A DNA stretch of 64,000 bases from Sipunculus nudus (taxonomy: Eukaryota; Annelida; Sipuncula; Golfingiida; Sipunculidae): assembly GCA_026874595.1 (NCBI GenBank), contig CM049313.1:21531508-21595507 (forward strand), in the 5' to 3' direction. Shown one piece after another: positions 32,607 through 46,210 of this stretch (positions within the stretch are counted from its first letter, which is position 1; every line of letters begins with the position of its first letter). The position numbers were made by a program, and so were the translations under genes. Under the pieces are notes generated by a model. It was not told the DNA's origin and did no database searches. It was given only the letters and a program-made list of their open reading frames with translations.

Positions 32607-35600
32607 CTAAGTGAAAACCGGGCCCCTAATTTTCCAAATGACTTTTTTAGTCTTTATTTGATAGAAATATAGAGAATATTTCCTTTCGACCATTTTCTTT
32701 ATCTCCATCGCTTATTAGATACCCAGCGCCATTTCGGTCATTTGACATTGGAGGGTCTAAGACCAGCGTACCTGGCTCAGAGGCGCTATGCAGACGCAAA
32801 CATTTTCGTCATTTTTAACGCTCATGGTTTACAAGTACGCTGACACATGACAGAAACCAGAATAGTCGTGAGTTTTTAGAATACTTTCTAACAATGTCGT
32901 TAAAATTCCCCTTTAATTCAGCTTAATAAAAAAAAAACATTTAAGTAGATTTGTTGAATTTCTGACCGCATATAAATACAAGCATGGCTCGTTGGTAAAT
33001 ATATTTATTGCACAGTTTCTGTGGTTTTATGCTCTATGTTTGCCGACTGAGAATTGAAATTGGTAACCCCCCCCCCCCCACCCCCCTTAAATAAACACGG
33101 GGAAATTATGTGGAAAATTATCATGATGATCCTTTATAAAACAAATGGAAGGAAAGTAATGATATTTAGTGAAATTTGCTTGTTTATCACAAATGTGTAC
33201 CGGGTGAGCAGAAAACGATTTTTTTTTTAAATTTTATTTCAAAAGATCTTTCACTGGATTCCATTACAACAAAAACATGTACTTTGCCACAAGTCTTGTC
33301 ATTATAGCTATAACAAAAAAGATGACATGGGGTTTGATGTTTTCGGAAAAAAACGTGTCTTTTGATAAATATGTTTATAGTTACTGTAGCCCTAAGGTAC
33401 TTTCATGTCAAGTGGACCTTTGAATACTGATTTAAAGTAAACAGCCTAAATTTTTGCACTTAACTCACATGCCAAACACATCTAAGGTGTTGCAATGATT
33501 TTGACAGATACTGCCACATCTCCGGTAAATTATATAACTAATTTACGGTCCTCCAGCTGTCCAAATGTAAGTGACGAGTCGGCACTGAACTTTGGACTGT
33601 CTTGCTCTATCAGTGTACGGGATCACATGTTACAAGTTTTTTTTTTATAAATTCCACCATTTGACTATGATAAAGGCACAAAGGATCGAATCGTTTTATT
33701 ACGACGACATATTATAATAGGTTCGATATCAGAGTAAATATATTTAAGTGGAAATATATGATTCAGTATTATCATATCTTGATAACCTATTAGGCGTCTT
33801 GTGATTGTGTAAATTATGCATGCTTTTACAGGTCCTGCAACTATGCAGCCAGGACATTTGTTTGAACCGTAATTTTTACTTGCGAATGTTTATACCTACT
33901 ATATCACTGTCAAATGTGTAGCAATAATATACGAGATCACTGAGTTCATGTGTAATACCTGAAAATTCTTACTGTGTACATTTATCTGATACATGTACCA
34001 CAATTATCATCCTGAACCAGTTGATAATTCAGTAATTAATTCAGAGTTCAAAGACACCGCAAGTTTCGAGACTTTCATATAAATACATATATATGGTTGG
34101 GAATCTTACAACTTATATTATATTTATTTTATATTTTTAAACTGAAGTTAGATTATTCAAGCAAACCCCGTGTAATAAATGTACCCTTTCTTGGTGTAAC
34201 AAGACTCATATATACGACTATTCGTCTATTTTTGTTGATCGATGTAAAAGACATTAGATTGTAATATTTATTTTTTTTTTTAAATTTTAATCAAGGCCAC
34301 TCTACGTGACAGGGAGTGAGAAATTTTGGCTATACAAATGATAATGTATTTAAGGATATACTAGTCAGCATGTTAAAAAGAAAGGTCTTCGGAAAGTGCC
34401 ATTTTTTTCATATTTTTTAAAATAGGATACTAAAACCACAATAGTTTCACTAGTAATACCCATAAGTGTGAATTACAGTTGTGTGCGGATTGACCACTTC
34501 AGGCGCAATGCAGAGATCTTCAGACCCCGTGACATTTTATTACCTGGACCTTTACAAAGTTAGCCATAAATTCCAAGAACAACAAGGCGGTAACAGTTGT
34601 CGGGACTCCGACTTTATGATAGTTCAGGACTCAGGTAGGCCAATTGTGAGAAGAAATTAGAATCTTTATTTAAAGAGATCTGCTTTGGGCCTACCCTGCA
34701 AAAGGGCTTATATATATATCGACAAAAAATGAGAAGTTTAGGTGAACCGACTTATGATGGCTTTCAGCGAACAACTCTGTCAGCCTGAAAGTAAACAACA
34801 CGTGTTTTGACAGAGCATTGCATACATTAGTTCAACTGTTTCCTCTCTGTTGGTCGGGTCTCAAATCATGATAACAATTCGGTATCACTAGATAGTTTTC
34901 ACTCCAGGCATTTTAATCCATGCTGTATTTTTATAATGTAGCAAAATGCAAAAAAAATGTTAACCCTACCTCTGAATTTCACTCGATTTTTTTCGGCTCG
35001 TTAATCTGATCTGACACCTGCCACATTGATATATAGCCTTTTTCTTCTCTGGACTGTATCTAATTTATTGTGAAGCTTACGGGATTTAATGTAATTTTGC
35101 TTCCTCATCCTATTTTTATCCTCAAAAAAGGAACTGATGTAATGCTCAGAATTGTTAGATTTCTGTTCTTTTACTAAATTTCTCATAAAATTTGGAATTC
35201 CTTCTTCATGTGGGGTCCCCGGTAAAACTTCTTAGTACGAAAAATTTGTTTTTCGAAAAATCTTAGTCGCATGGGGTAATTTTATAGCTGTAAATGTTAT
35301 AATTTACATTTTTTGTTATGAAATGATTATTAATTTTAAAGTGAATATTCATACCTTTTTTTTTCACAAGCCCATTTAACAACTTATTACTTACACACTG
35401 AGTGAGTTACAGGCTTAAAGGTGTCCATCAGTCGGTTCAACTTAAATTCTGATTTTTCCCAAACTGGCTCATTTCTTCGATGGATATGAAACCGTTCTGA
35501 AGTACAGATTCCCAGCAGAACTCATTAAATAAACATTCTCAAACCTAAAGTTCGTGTGAAAGGCCTTAAAGTATGTAGTAGGGACTTATGAACTTTTGCC

Positions 35601-37925
35601 AATTTTTCTCCATGACTACACTCGATATCCGATCTATCCACTTCAGTTATGGATTGCCGGGAATGCCGGGGGTAACTTGCAAGCACTGTGCAGTCTGGAG
35701 GCATTCTCCGTACAGAAGGTGTATCTAGAAATATCAAGGATAAATCTCCTACCAACCATCACAGCAATGAATGGAGCCAATATATAGTATACATCGACAA
35801 AATCCATTCGAAATATAACAAACAGAAGGTAATTGTTCGTGAAACATAGCTTATATATTGATAAACCTATGGATCTATTTTGCGGTGTAATATCCGCGAC
35901 GCAGTATTGTAAAAAATAAACAGAAACGTATGCACTTGCTTGCTTTGATAGGTTATGTGATAAACTTTTTTCCAGAATGGTTAAAGATGTAAATGCAAGG
36001 TACAAGTACATCGACACTTCTAGTTATTTCAACATTATGCAAAATTTACCTGGATGAATATGGGGATTAAACGCTGTATTGCATGCTGACTTAAGAAATG
36101 GGTGCCAAGGGATCTCTAATCACATGTTGTTCACATTTATTGACCACGCAAGTGGGTCAGGGACTACATCTACTGTCAGGTCAAACATACTTAAATCCGT
36201 CACTGACAGCAGGGTGTCTTCATTTGCACAATAGACCTTAACCCTGCGCTGAAGTTGGTCTAGAGGAGCAGTAAGACGACACATACGAATCATGATCATA
36301 AAGCAATATATCCTCTAAAATGCCCACATCTGGCCTCTGCTGTAATCAGAAGTTTGTTGGACAATCGTTTAATCAAGAGAATCTAAAGAAATGCTTTTAA
36401 CTTAGTAGAATAATGAACTAGGAAACTTAACCATAATGATGCTGGTGCCAATTAAGGAGGACAATATTTACAATTAAAAAGATCCCAAGGCCATAATTTC
36501 GGATTGGACAACTTCAGATATGTGACCCTATTAAGAAAGAGGTAACGGTCCAGATCGGTTAACGGAAAAATCTGCAGAAACAGTCATTTGCCCTAGGCTA
36601 TTGTTTTTGAGCTTTTCGGGATATATTTAAACATTATTTTAGAGGAAAAGGAATTTAAAAAGTATGTATAGAATTTAATCATCTGGAGAACAGCTGCAGC
36701 TATAAGCTTTAAATCAGACATGAATATTGATACATCTGCTGCTATCAGATTATATGCTGGTGCCACCCGTGTTTACCGTAAGATATGAGTCATATGTTTA
36801 ACTTTTCCTGGATAAATAAAAACTGATTAATACTCTAGTTTTCATATTATAGTGAGTCCGGATAATGAGCTAGCGACATTAAATTTTATTAGTTGCCTCA
36901 AAATATGAAACATTTCCCCTGGACATCCTGCCAAATTCTGTAATGCATCTCATCTAAATCTAAAGAAAAAGTGTTTCTATAGATTATTTTTCGCCAGCCA
37001 GCCTCCCCTTTTACCCCGCCTACCCGTCTTATAAAAAAGTATTCCCAATATAGGTAGGTACTCTGAACTCAACAGGAACGTCAGGTTTCAGAAATCGTTT
37101 CTCGATAAAGACTTAAATGCTGGAATTTGTATGCTATGAGTCAATCATTTAGCAAAAGGCAAAAGTTAAAGTATATCGCTATTTACTTAGGGAGCAAAAG
37201 CAATTCAGCAATCGCATTATCGAAAAAAATGAAGATTATGTTAATTTAGTGGTTAAGCAAATGTATATTCCCATACACGGAGCTCAATATATAAAGAAAC
37301 ATTTCAAATATATACTCTACGTAAATGTGAACAGACAGGATTTCATTTTGTTGTTATTGTCTCTAGTCTCATTGGGGCATAACGAATCTAAACGGCTGTC
37401 TTACCAAACGTCTTCCTTGTTCAAGTCATGCTCATTGCCGTCTTCAAGTTTACTTGCAAACTGTTTGGTAAGGACGCTCCCACAAATAGAGTTATCTGAC
37501 TAATCGTTTACATTATTTTGACGTGGATTGTACAAATGGTTATAATAGCTAATCCTAAGGATTCAATGGCTCAGATGGTATTTTTAGGTAGTCTGAGAAG
37601 AACACTTGAGGACCTGGCTAAAATCACCAACTTGAAAGGGCCACTTACAACCCATACACATAGCCAGGCCGGGGATCGAACTCGGGGGGTTGCCATCGAA
37701 CATGTCCAGGCTTTCCGGGTTTACTTGTTGGTCGCATGTATGTCGTTGTATTGGCAGTTCTGTTCCTACTATTTTAGCCCCGGTGTAACAAGCCACTAAA
37801 CGTAAAATTATTATAGCTATGCACCGTTGCCACGGATATACTGAGCACACCGTTAACAGCAAAGTTGTTGGAAAATCTAGGAGATGTGAATAATAAATCA
37901 GCTTGGTTCTCGATATTGAAAACAA
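32607..37925. other. Long stretch with no supportable feature
   Basis: AT-rich non-coding DNA with a poly-C stretch near 33067-33086 and homopolymers. Minus-strand ORFs at 35525-35755 and 35643-36017 have no domain and ordinary shadow composition. A box-B-like GAGTTCGATCC near 37670 (minus) lacks a box A. Confidence 0.5.
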
Positions 37926-38135
37926 TGTTAATGGGTTTGAGATCAATTGAATTGTTGAATACGTTTCATACACAATTAAGTTTTCCTATCAGTATCAGTA
38001 TTATGTGCTCACTGCCGTTCAAGGTTTATTTACCAAGAATCATGTATTGAGTGGGTTTGAGGTCAATATAATTGTATTAAAATAACATTTTAGTTTCCCT
38101 ATCAGTATCAGTATTATATGCTCATTGCTTAGGTG
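37926..38135 (+). repeat. Short tandem duplication
   Basis: Two successive units share GGGTTTGAGRTCAAT and CCTATCAGTATCAGTATTAT followed by TGCTCA, about 115 bases apart. Confidence 0.7.
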
Positions 38136-38477
38136 GAAAATATTGGTGATGAAGTATCTATACTGTTTTAGATTCGCTTTGACTGTGTTTGAGTTCTGTC
38201 AACAAACACCTTTTTGGCATAGGGTTTAGTGAATGACAATAAACACCCTGATTCCCAGATCTTTCAGTTCGGTTTGCCCGATCTTGTCTTGGCCGGGCGG
38301 TCAAGTGCATTAGTAGCTTATTATAACGTGCATGCTGTAAGTACTATCTTGTTACTTGGCGATGTACAGACCGCAAACAAACGAATGCACATACACACAC
38401 ACAGAGCCAAACATTACTTTCATATTGTTTCCTAATACATAAACAATAAGCAAAAAAGGATTTGATGCACAAGACAG

Positions 38478-38483
38478 TTTATT
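38478..38483 (-). promoter_or_regulatory. Poly(A) signal of C1q gene 2
   Basis: AATAAA on the minus strand about 115 bases past the stop of the C1q exon at 38597-38913. Confidence 0.5.
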
Positions 38484-38596
38484 TGGCAAACACACTGGTT
38501 GACTTTAGGCTTATTACTCGAAAATATGACTGTGAGTAAATGGAACGTTTTCCATGGTCTTTCATCCAGGTTTTACTTGATGTGATTTTCTTATAT

Positions 38597-38911
38597 TTAT
38601 GGTGATACGAAATACCCAACGAATGAGTTCAGATTATAACCATTATACAAGGTCATTGATTTACAAAAGCGCACATAAACGAAGTCGTTTTTCTTCAGCC
38701 GCAGAGGTACGTCCATGACCATTAGCCCATACGCCGCATGGGCGTAGCCGTACCTAACACGCACGTGGTTGTGACAAAGTTCAATATATCCGGCCGAGCT
38801 TCTTGCACAGCCTTCCACATGAAACATGTACATGCCATCACGGGGGGCCTTGAATACATGGTGTAACAGATCGAACCCGTCACCTTCATTCAGAAGAATC
38901 TGGCCATATGG

Positions 38912-38913
<2 letters not shown>
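38597..38913 (-). CDS. Second C1q-domain protein: terminal exon
   Basis: Encodes the C-terminal four fifths of a C1q domain. The signature is fully spaced: PYGQILLNEGDGF, then HHVFKAPRDGMYMF (Y-x5-N-x4-F-x6-F-x5-G-x-Y-x-F), ending with SFVGYFVSP. The exon begins directly after TATATAG, the end of a (TA)n tract, in phase 1, the same phase as C1q gene 1. The first C1q strand (about 20 residues before the signature) must be on an earlier exon not identified here, or has been lost beside the TA tract. In that case this would be a broken gene. Likely a secreted recognition protein if intact. Possible upstream exons are listed at 40326 and 42950. Confidence 0.8.

Positions 38914-38914
<1 letters not shown>

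Positions 38915-38965
<51 letters not shown>
38915..38965. repeat. (TA)n microsatellite at C1q gene 2 acceptor
   Basis: About 50 bases of TA; its final TATATAG supplies the apparent 3' splice site of the C1q exon. Confidence 0.95.
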
Positions 38966-38968
<3 letters not shown>

Positions 38969-40325
38969 AATTAAGGAGAGAAAAAAAATAATACTATATA
39001 AAAGTATATTTCATACTAAAGACTTTCGTGTGAATCGTTAACCAGCTAAATGTTTTCTCCGTGATTATTTACCAAACACTTAAATTTGACATTCCTTGAC
39101 ATCTGTTCACATAATTTTAACGTTTATAATTTGTACGTGTTTTTCAATAAACGTCCCTATGGTTGATATATATACAACTGTTTGAGATAGTCACATCAAA
39201 GAGACCGTGCTTACAGGAAAAAATAGAATAAGTTATTATTTTTTCTTCATGAACAGCCTGTACCCAAAATTCCTTTTGACTGTCAGGTTTCAGTCCCCAA
39301 CTTCCACTTGCCAATATAATACTAATTGCAAATTGAATGAGACGTTATCCTCATGTACCAATATCACTGTAGAAGTATTTTTTATCTTAAATACATTTAC
39401 CTAAACACTGGAGTTACCTACTTAATACGGTCTGATCTAATAAGAGTAACACAGTTTCATATCATCACAGAAGAGTTTAATTCTCCTGATCAAAACCCTC
39501 AGGGAGTCTTTTATTCAGGTACCTATGAGATAAGTTAATACTAAACAACGACACGCCCATGTGTTTGTTTTAAAAATTGCAGGCATTATTGTTTATATAG
39601 CTGACCTATGTTAGCCATCAGGACCTATTTGAGACAAAATATGTGTAACCGATATGATTCAGGCAAAGATGATTTAGCAAGTAATCTCATGAATATATTT
39701 AGAATTAATTTCAACAATCTTAAATCGTCCACTTAGGATTGGTTTGGTTGAAGTTCAACAGTATAAAGCTAGGGAAACAAGTGAAAAATATTGATTAACA
39801 AAAATGGTTTCACCAGTGCGTGGACGGTTGATCACTTAAACATTTCGAAAGAGATCATCGTGTCTTGTTCTACAAAGAAAATATGTAACATCATTGATAT
39901 AGCATGATTCATTATCATATTGTACCCTATAACCGTGGGCACATTCAACAATTACCTTTTGAGCTGGTGCGTTTCTCCACAGCTTGACCCACAGAAACCC
40001 CCTGTAAATGGAACAAAAAAAAAGAATAACATTTTTCTCAGATTGCTGCTATTCATATGTAGATTTTTAAAAACTTTAGGGCACGTTGGCGTTTTCTACG
40101 AACATTCTTTCGGGATAACAACATCATTCAAACAAAATGAGAGTTACGTTTCAATCACCCTCAACTGGTACTTTTAGGCATGAGTGTTTTTGTGTTTATG
40201 ATACACATTATCAAAACCAAAAAGCAAATCTAGAATAATGCATAAAATCATTTTATCATGTACCTACTCAGGTATATTTTAAATAAGGTTTTAGAATAGG
40301 TTATTATGTTTCTGATAAGCCTTAC
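38966..40325. other. Probable intron of C1q gene 2, no confirmed exon
   Basis: Two weak minus-strand exon-like pieces were seen. One is 46 nt near 39952-39997, between TTTACAG and AAAAG|GTAATT. The other is near 39300-39368, after TTCTACAG, encoding VSFNLQL. Neither gives phases that join to the C1q exon. Confidence 0.35.
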
Positions 40326-40406
40326 CATCACTGCTTTTCTCCACACATAAGGTCGATAACTGATACAAAGCGTCGGTTGTATGATTAATGTTTAATACAC
40401 GTTTAG
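40326..40406 (-). CDS. Possible upstream exon of C1q gene 2
   Basis: 81 nt bounded by a weak acceptor (TGCTATGAAG) and a good donor (GATG|GTAAGG), phase 1 in and out. It encodes a hydrophilic, probably helical stretch (TTDALYQLSTLCVEKSSD). This kind of segment often precedes the C1q domain in short secreted C1q proteins. It could join the exon at 38913 by phase, but that would skip the first C1q strand. Low confidence. Confidence 0.25.
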
Positions 40407-40683
40407 CTTCATAGCAAATATTTCATCCTTTGGAGAACTGGAAACGTAAAAAATGTTAATGTGACTTAAATAAACGTTTTCTTAAAATCTTGTAAATACA
40501 AATACATGAAGCTTTTGTAGGTATGAAGGTATTAACAGCATTTGCAACGTAAGCTTTAATCCACTAATGCAGAAGTAAAAAAAAGGTATCTAAAAAACTG
40601 CTTTCAATGGCAACAGCTGTGAGACACTACGCACCTTCAGTCTTCGATCCGTGTCGTTTTCTTGAAAGACGCTTTCGGTATGA

Positions 40684-41460
40684 TTGACGCCTATAAAGAG
40701 CACAAAACACATCCACAGACCTGCCGAGTTCATATCTACAAGCATAACACACATCCACGGATCTTCCGAATTCATATCTATGCTGATTAAAAAAGTATAC
40801 AGACTTCATGCCTACATTTATTACAAAACACACACATACAGACCTGTCGTCTCCATATCTACGGTGTTAAAAAACACATCTACAGACACACAGACTACAT
40901 ATCTACAGTAATACAAATAATCATTTATTACAAAACACACACATACAGACCTGTCGTCTCCATATCTATGGTGTTAAAAAACACATCTACAGACACACAG
41001 ACTACATATCTACAGTAATACAAATAATCATCTACAGAGATGCCGTCTTCATATCTACGGTAATTACACAGGCATGTCGACTTTATATCCAGAGTGATTA
41101 CAAAACACATCTACAGAGATGCCGACTTTATATCCACAGTAATTACCAAACACATCTACAGAGATGCCGACCTCATATCCACAGTGATTACAAAACACAT
41201 CTACAGAGATGCCGACTTTATATCCACGGTGATTACAAAACACATCTACAGAGATGCCGACTTTATATCCACAGTGATTACAAAACTCATCTACAGAGAT
41301 GCCGACTTTATATCCACAGTGATTACAAAACACATCTACAGACATGCCAACTTTATATCATGATTACAAGTGATTACAAAAACACATCTACAGAGATGAC
41401 GTGGTCATATCTACTGTAATTACAAAACACATCCACAGACATGCCGACTTCAAATCTACG
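40684..41460. repeat. Minisatellite, 45-bp units
   Basis: Six nearly identical 45-bp units at 41094-41363 (landmarks CATCTACAGAGATGCC and TATATCCACAGTGATTACA), with more diverged units on both sides. A near-exact duplication of about 110 bp (40821-40923 and 40931-41032) lies inside. The unit is a multiple of three, so ORFs stay open on both strands; these are by-products. It lies between the putative exons of C1q gene 2. Confidence 0.9.
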
Positions 41461-42949
41461 GTAATAACAAAATTACATGCAGTCCTTATGCCAAAGCTGA
41501 TTCAAATGGAATGTTGGTTATTTCATTAACATAACTGTTACGACCTTGTACTATCAAAATTGATTCCATGGTACAAAAAATTTCACACCAATCGGTACAT
41601 TTTCCCCCTGTTATAAAATATAACAATGAGAGTTAATGACAGTGATGGCAGGTATTATAATATTAAAACCTGAATATATCAACTAACAATATCATATTTA
41701 TCGAGTCGATTGAAAATAATATATATTTAATTGACCACTTCTATATATCAAGCTTATTCTATGAGATTTAATAAACCGACGGTGAACAGCTCAAACTCGC
41801 TTTAAACTACGTAAACACTCCGGGTCTTCCAGTTGAATGTAGACAGGGGAGATGAACTATGGATGTGTTATTCTGATGTTGTTTAAGCCATTTACAGGGA
41901 AATTTGATAAGAAGTTAGAACTCTATTGGTTGGTTTAATTTTCTACACGCATGTTAACGCACAATATTAATTTATATATTTCATAGCAACTTTCTCCCAG
42001 TTGACATTATTATAGGTACAGTCTGCAAACATATAACCTGACCAGGAAACTCAAGCACGTAGTTGCAGAACCAGAGATTGTAATCTGATCATGAAAAACT
42101 CAAACAAGGTATTCAACTATCTGCTCGAAAATTTGAGATAGTATCCGAGTATCTCATGTCTGAACTACAGGGACCATCCCGTTTGTCGAGAGTGACCCAT
42201 GGCTACTTCCCGTTGCCTAATCACCCTACCTAGACCGTCAGATGCAAATGCGATAATAGTCCAGTTATGACAAATGATAAAAGCACGCCGACTAAACCGC
42301 AGGATAATTAATGTCATGATTGTTTCATTATTTGACCATTACAAAGCATCGATTGCTTAAGGTGTGGAGGGCATGCGAAAGATAGCTGGTCTATCGGCCT
42401 GAGCACAAATCCATCTGCAGCTGTCGATGAAGTGGATAATTACTTATTACAGTAATGTTATCACATGACTGACATATTACAGAAAGTTATCTGATAGCGC
42501 CTTATAAATCCTATAATTTTCATGCATGTGTATCGATATGAAAACGGGTATTCAAAACACCCTTTACAAGAGTACTCAATGAGCGTTATAACTTCTCTTG
42601 TATAGACACGGAAACAATATATTAGCACAATAAAAAACAAATTGTGGGAATTATTTCTGTCCATCTAGGTTGCTTTTCTGTTGCATATAATCAACAACAA
42701 TGTAAAAAGGAAGAATATTTAACTGCAAATTAATATTTTTCTAACAGTGACTTGGTAGAAGTGGATGGTATCTTAGTTTTCAAGAAATCATCATCCAAAT
42801 GAAAAGATGGGTTATTAATGTAAAACTATAAATTAATCATTCTTATGTTAGCTCTTTCGACAAAAGTTGGTTGGTCATAGTCCGCAAAATCCATCATCAT
42901 CACCATATATAAAGTAGCATACACAGAACATCTGCTTTTTGGCACTCAC
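41461..42949. other. No feature seen
   Basis: AT-rich non-coding DNA between the minisatellite and the signal-peptide exon. Confidence 0.5.
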
Positions 42950-43032
42950 CTGTACCGATAACTTTGGCAAACACAGGATAGAATGGTGAGTAGTGTTAGA
43001 AGTTTAGATATAATAGAGGTTGTCGTGTGCAT
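42950..43032 (-). CDS. Signal-peptide first exon of a secreted protein
   Basis: ATG at 43032 opens 27 codons plus two bases up to a consensus donor ACAG|GTGAGT. The product is a textbook signal peptide: MHTTTSIISKLLTLLTILSC then VCQSYRY, i.e. a polar start, a Leu/Ile-rich core and a small-residue cleavage region. It leaves in phase 2. It lies upstream of, and on the same strand as, C1q gene 2, so it may be its first exon. At least one linking exon would be needed, and it could equally belong to another short secreted gene. Confidence 0.5.
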
Positions 43033-46000
43033 AATTATGTAAATCCACCAATCGCTGCCCCTTATCATCTCACGCCGTGTGCGCGAGATGGTTCATCTAC
43101 GCCGTCATAAGTGAAGAAATGTATCCCCCTCACTAAGTTTTTTTTTGCACTACATGGAAGCTTTACATTTAGAATATAAGATTTTTATTTGATAAAACGG
43201 CATGGCTCGTCACTTTAAAATTTCCCAGTTGGCATACAGAGTAACTTCTTGTACCTGTAGGGGAGACTTGAGGAACACAGGTGGGTTGATTGCGGAGCTG
43301 ATACAGGCTGAGATGCTTCCTCCCATGAAACTAGGCGATTAATAATGTATAAGAATATATACTTTAACCACTCCCTATTGACACATAATAAACCAGGCCT
43401 CACTGTCTCGACTGTAATCAAATAATTCTACCATCGACAACAAATATGTCCGAACAATGAAGTGTGGCTATTTCTAGAAGTATTGCCGTTACGAGAATAA
43501 AACATCGAGCATAACTCATTTACGACAATGTAATATTTTGTAAGCACATATTATGGGAAGGATTAAACATTTTTAATTGTTATATTAAATGGTTATAATT
43601 GATTATAATGTGCAGCTCAAACAGAAATATTTCAATTCAAAAAGAAAGAAAAAACAAGATGTGACCGTGAAAGGAGACTGCTGTAAGTTATATAATTGCA
43701 CAGCAAACTCGTCTCTGAGCATACAGGACGAGATTTGACGAGATAAGATTGGGTATAGCCTTTCAAATGCCACTAACAAGAGAAAACCATATCTCACTAG
43801 CATAAAAATAAATGATTTATCAGTATAAAAGTTGAAAGACATTAGCATTTCGCATATGCTCGCTTATATTTGTTTAATCTTATTAAGGTTTTACGAACTT
43901 TATATCAAATACTATGCAAAGATGAAAAGTAGACCTCTCTGTCATGGAAAGTGATTGTGTTATAAATATTTTCGTGAAATCCCGTTTTTAATTATTTGAC
44001 AAAAACATTCACAAGACGTGACTAGGCTTGCTGCAGTTGAATCTCTGACAGTTTATAAAGTGCCTATGGAAGCATGTCTACAGCTAAACCTGTCTGCAAT
44101 AAAAACGTACCTAGATAAAAAAAACTGAGTTTAGTTATGTTACATTTCACAATTACACCATATTACTTAGCCATGGTTATTGCATAACGAAGCCGTTTGT
44201 TCTAAGAAAGGAAGATATTGTATCCTTGTTCCAGTTGCAGCATTAACAGTTGTAATTTTTTTAACAGTTCAGATTTTGCACAAAATGGTATATCATAGTT
44301 TAAGAGCTGTAACTCCTCCTGATAACCATGGTCGCATAGAAAATAATAAGCTTCTGGTCATGAAAAAGTTAGGAATAAGTTTGAAGACCTAATAAAGTCT
44401 AATAAAATCGATGGGCACACATACAGACAACTGTAAGGACAGGGAGACACACAAATTTATTCTAGCAACAATAACAGTATCCCAGAGAAACAAACGGGTA
44501 AAAAATAAAGAAAATATAGCTCAAACCCTACTAATTGCAATATATTGTTTTATATTGATGATTTTGTAATGTTTAATCAGCTCAACAATATATCAAAAGT
44601 TTAACATATTGGACTTCGGGAAAGTCGTTATTTTCAAAATAGCATCCAAGATTGCCCCAATCATTTAAATCATTTAATTTTTATCATGAGGTGCCAATTT
44701 GTTATAAACCGCTAGGTGTTTTGAAATCCATTTGGACCAAAGAAAACATCTTTCAAGATTCATTGGGAATAATTTGCCATTAAACCCTCACTTTGCACAG
44801 CTATTTTGTCCACAAACTCCTATCATGTATCTTGAACGTCAGTGAAAGACATCCCCTTTGAAGACCAGCACATTTTGTTGGTCAACCTCGAATACCAGAG
44901 TCTGGACTGACAGCAGAAATTAGAGAGGGTGCTCGTCTACATGGCCATAATATAATAACTTAAATGGTCCGTTTTAGTCACCTCTGTATAGAACATCCAG
45001 ACCCTCACAACTCCTTTCAGATGTCCGGGCAATAAAAAATTGGAAGCATCCGAGATCCAAAGAGTGTCGCTTTATCGACCAAGGCAATAGCCGAGGGTGA
45101 GACGCACAGGACCCAGGATCACCAGGGCCGTGCAAGTAGCCGAGTGTTATCGATCAACATTCAATATTGATCAAATGAAACAAAAATATCGTGGTAACCA
45201 CTTTGTTAATAGCCTAAAACCAAGCTTACCTCTCACGGAACTCTGTCAGGAGCTGAGGAACCAAATGGAATGCAGCACAAAACTTTGATCAAGGAGAACG
45301 AGTCAACATTCGGTCCGCAAAAGAGTCGACCAGAAAATTTTGATAAGAATGACAAGGCAATCCATTCATTGTTGAGGACACAAAAGGCCTTTATAGCCAC
45401 TACTATGAAGAACTGTTAAAAGGAACAGAAGAGTCAGGCCTAAGCAGCATGGTGAAGGCAGAAGAGGAAAAGGCTGACAATGTAAAGTACTGTGCTGGAA
45501 CCTGTAAAACAAACTACCACCCTCACTCTCATTAAAGGACATGCACTATTAAAAAAGAAGATTGTCATCAATGAGAGGTTGATGAGACATTTCAGCATTT
45601 TCATAAACTCATACATAGACCTTTCACAGTCAGTTACTTTATACAGACATACTATATCGGATCCATCAGTAACCTACCGTCGATAGCCTTGGCACCTGTT
45701 ACAAACCACAGGAGTCTATGAAAGCTACCAAGGCATTATGATATGTAGTATAGCTAATTTAATGTAGCATTCTCTCAGCAATATCTGGGAGGAAGAGGTC
45801 ATGCCACAAATTATCAATGATACCACTGTTAATTGTCTATTATTAGCAGCCTGTTTTCCAGTACGCCCGACAGAGGTTGTTATTTTTCGACTCTAATTTG
45901 CCTCAACCTCGAGGCCTGACCTAATTATTTACAGGTCCGAATTCCGGACCTTCGAATTCCATACCGTCCCTAATACATTAGACAAAGTATTTTATAACCC

Positions 46001-46195
46001 TGACTGCCTTCGTTCTTTTCTATGATGAAATAAATTTCACTGTCTTAGACCTGTCTCCAGCTTTTACAATGCACGGGTTCTTACGTTTATGTCAAATTTG
46101 ATAACCCAATATGGATTAATCTTTATGTTCAATAATACGTTCATCAAAAAAGTATTTGCTTCGAACGACATAAGTGCAAGTTTAATCGGCAGCCA
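43033..46195. other. Mostly featureless, two weak coding-like remnants
   Basis: A 70-codon plus ORF (44180-44392) has one hydrophobic span (ILVPVAALTVVIFLTVQIL) preceded by basic residues. Its stop runs into two AATAAA motifs, but it has no ATG of its own. At about 45097-45430 a stretch resembling decayed protein (including EDTKGLYSHYYEELLKG) carries stops. I recognise neither. Confidence 0.3.
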
Positions 46196-46210
46196 TCTTG
46201 GTTGCTATCT
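46196..46210 (+). repeat. Target-site duplication of the LINE, 5' copy
   Basis: TCTTGGTTGCTATCT, identical to 49392-49406 at the other end of the LINE. Confidence 0.85.

Noticed and set aside
35643-36017. 124-codon minus ORF as a gene
   Set aside because: No recognisable domain or splice context, and another ORF overlaps it in a different frame.
37560-37745. tRNA-like or SINE fragment
   Set aside because: A box-B-like GAGTTCGATCC (minus) and a box-A-like TGGCTCAGATGG (plus) are on opposite strands and cannot form one promoter.
39300-39368. Missing first-strand exon of C1q gene 2
   Set aside because: It encodes VSFNLQL after a good acceptor, but no donor gives phase 1 to join the exon at 38913.
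41064-41363. Repeat ORFs of about 90 codons on both strands
   Set aside because: They exist only because the 45-bp minisatellite unit is a multiple of three; no start context, signal or known domain.
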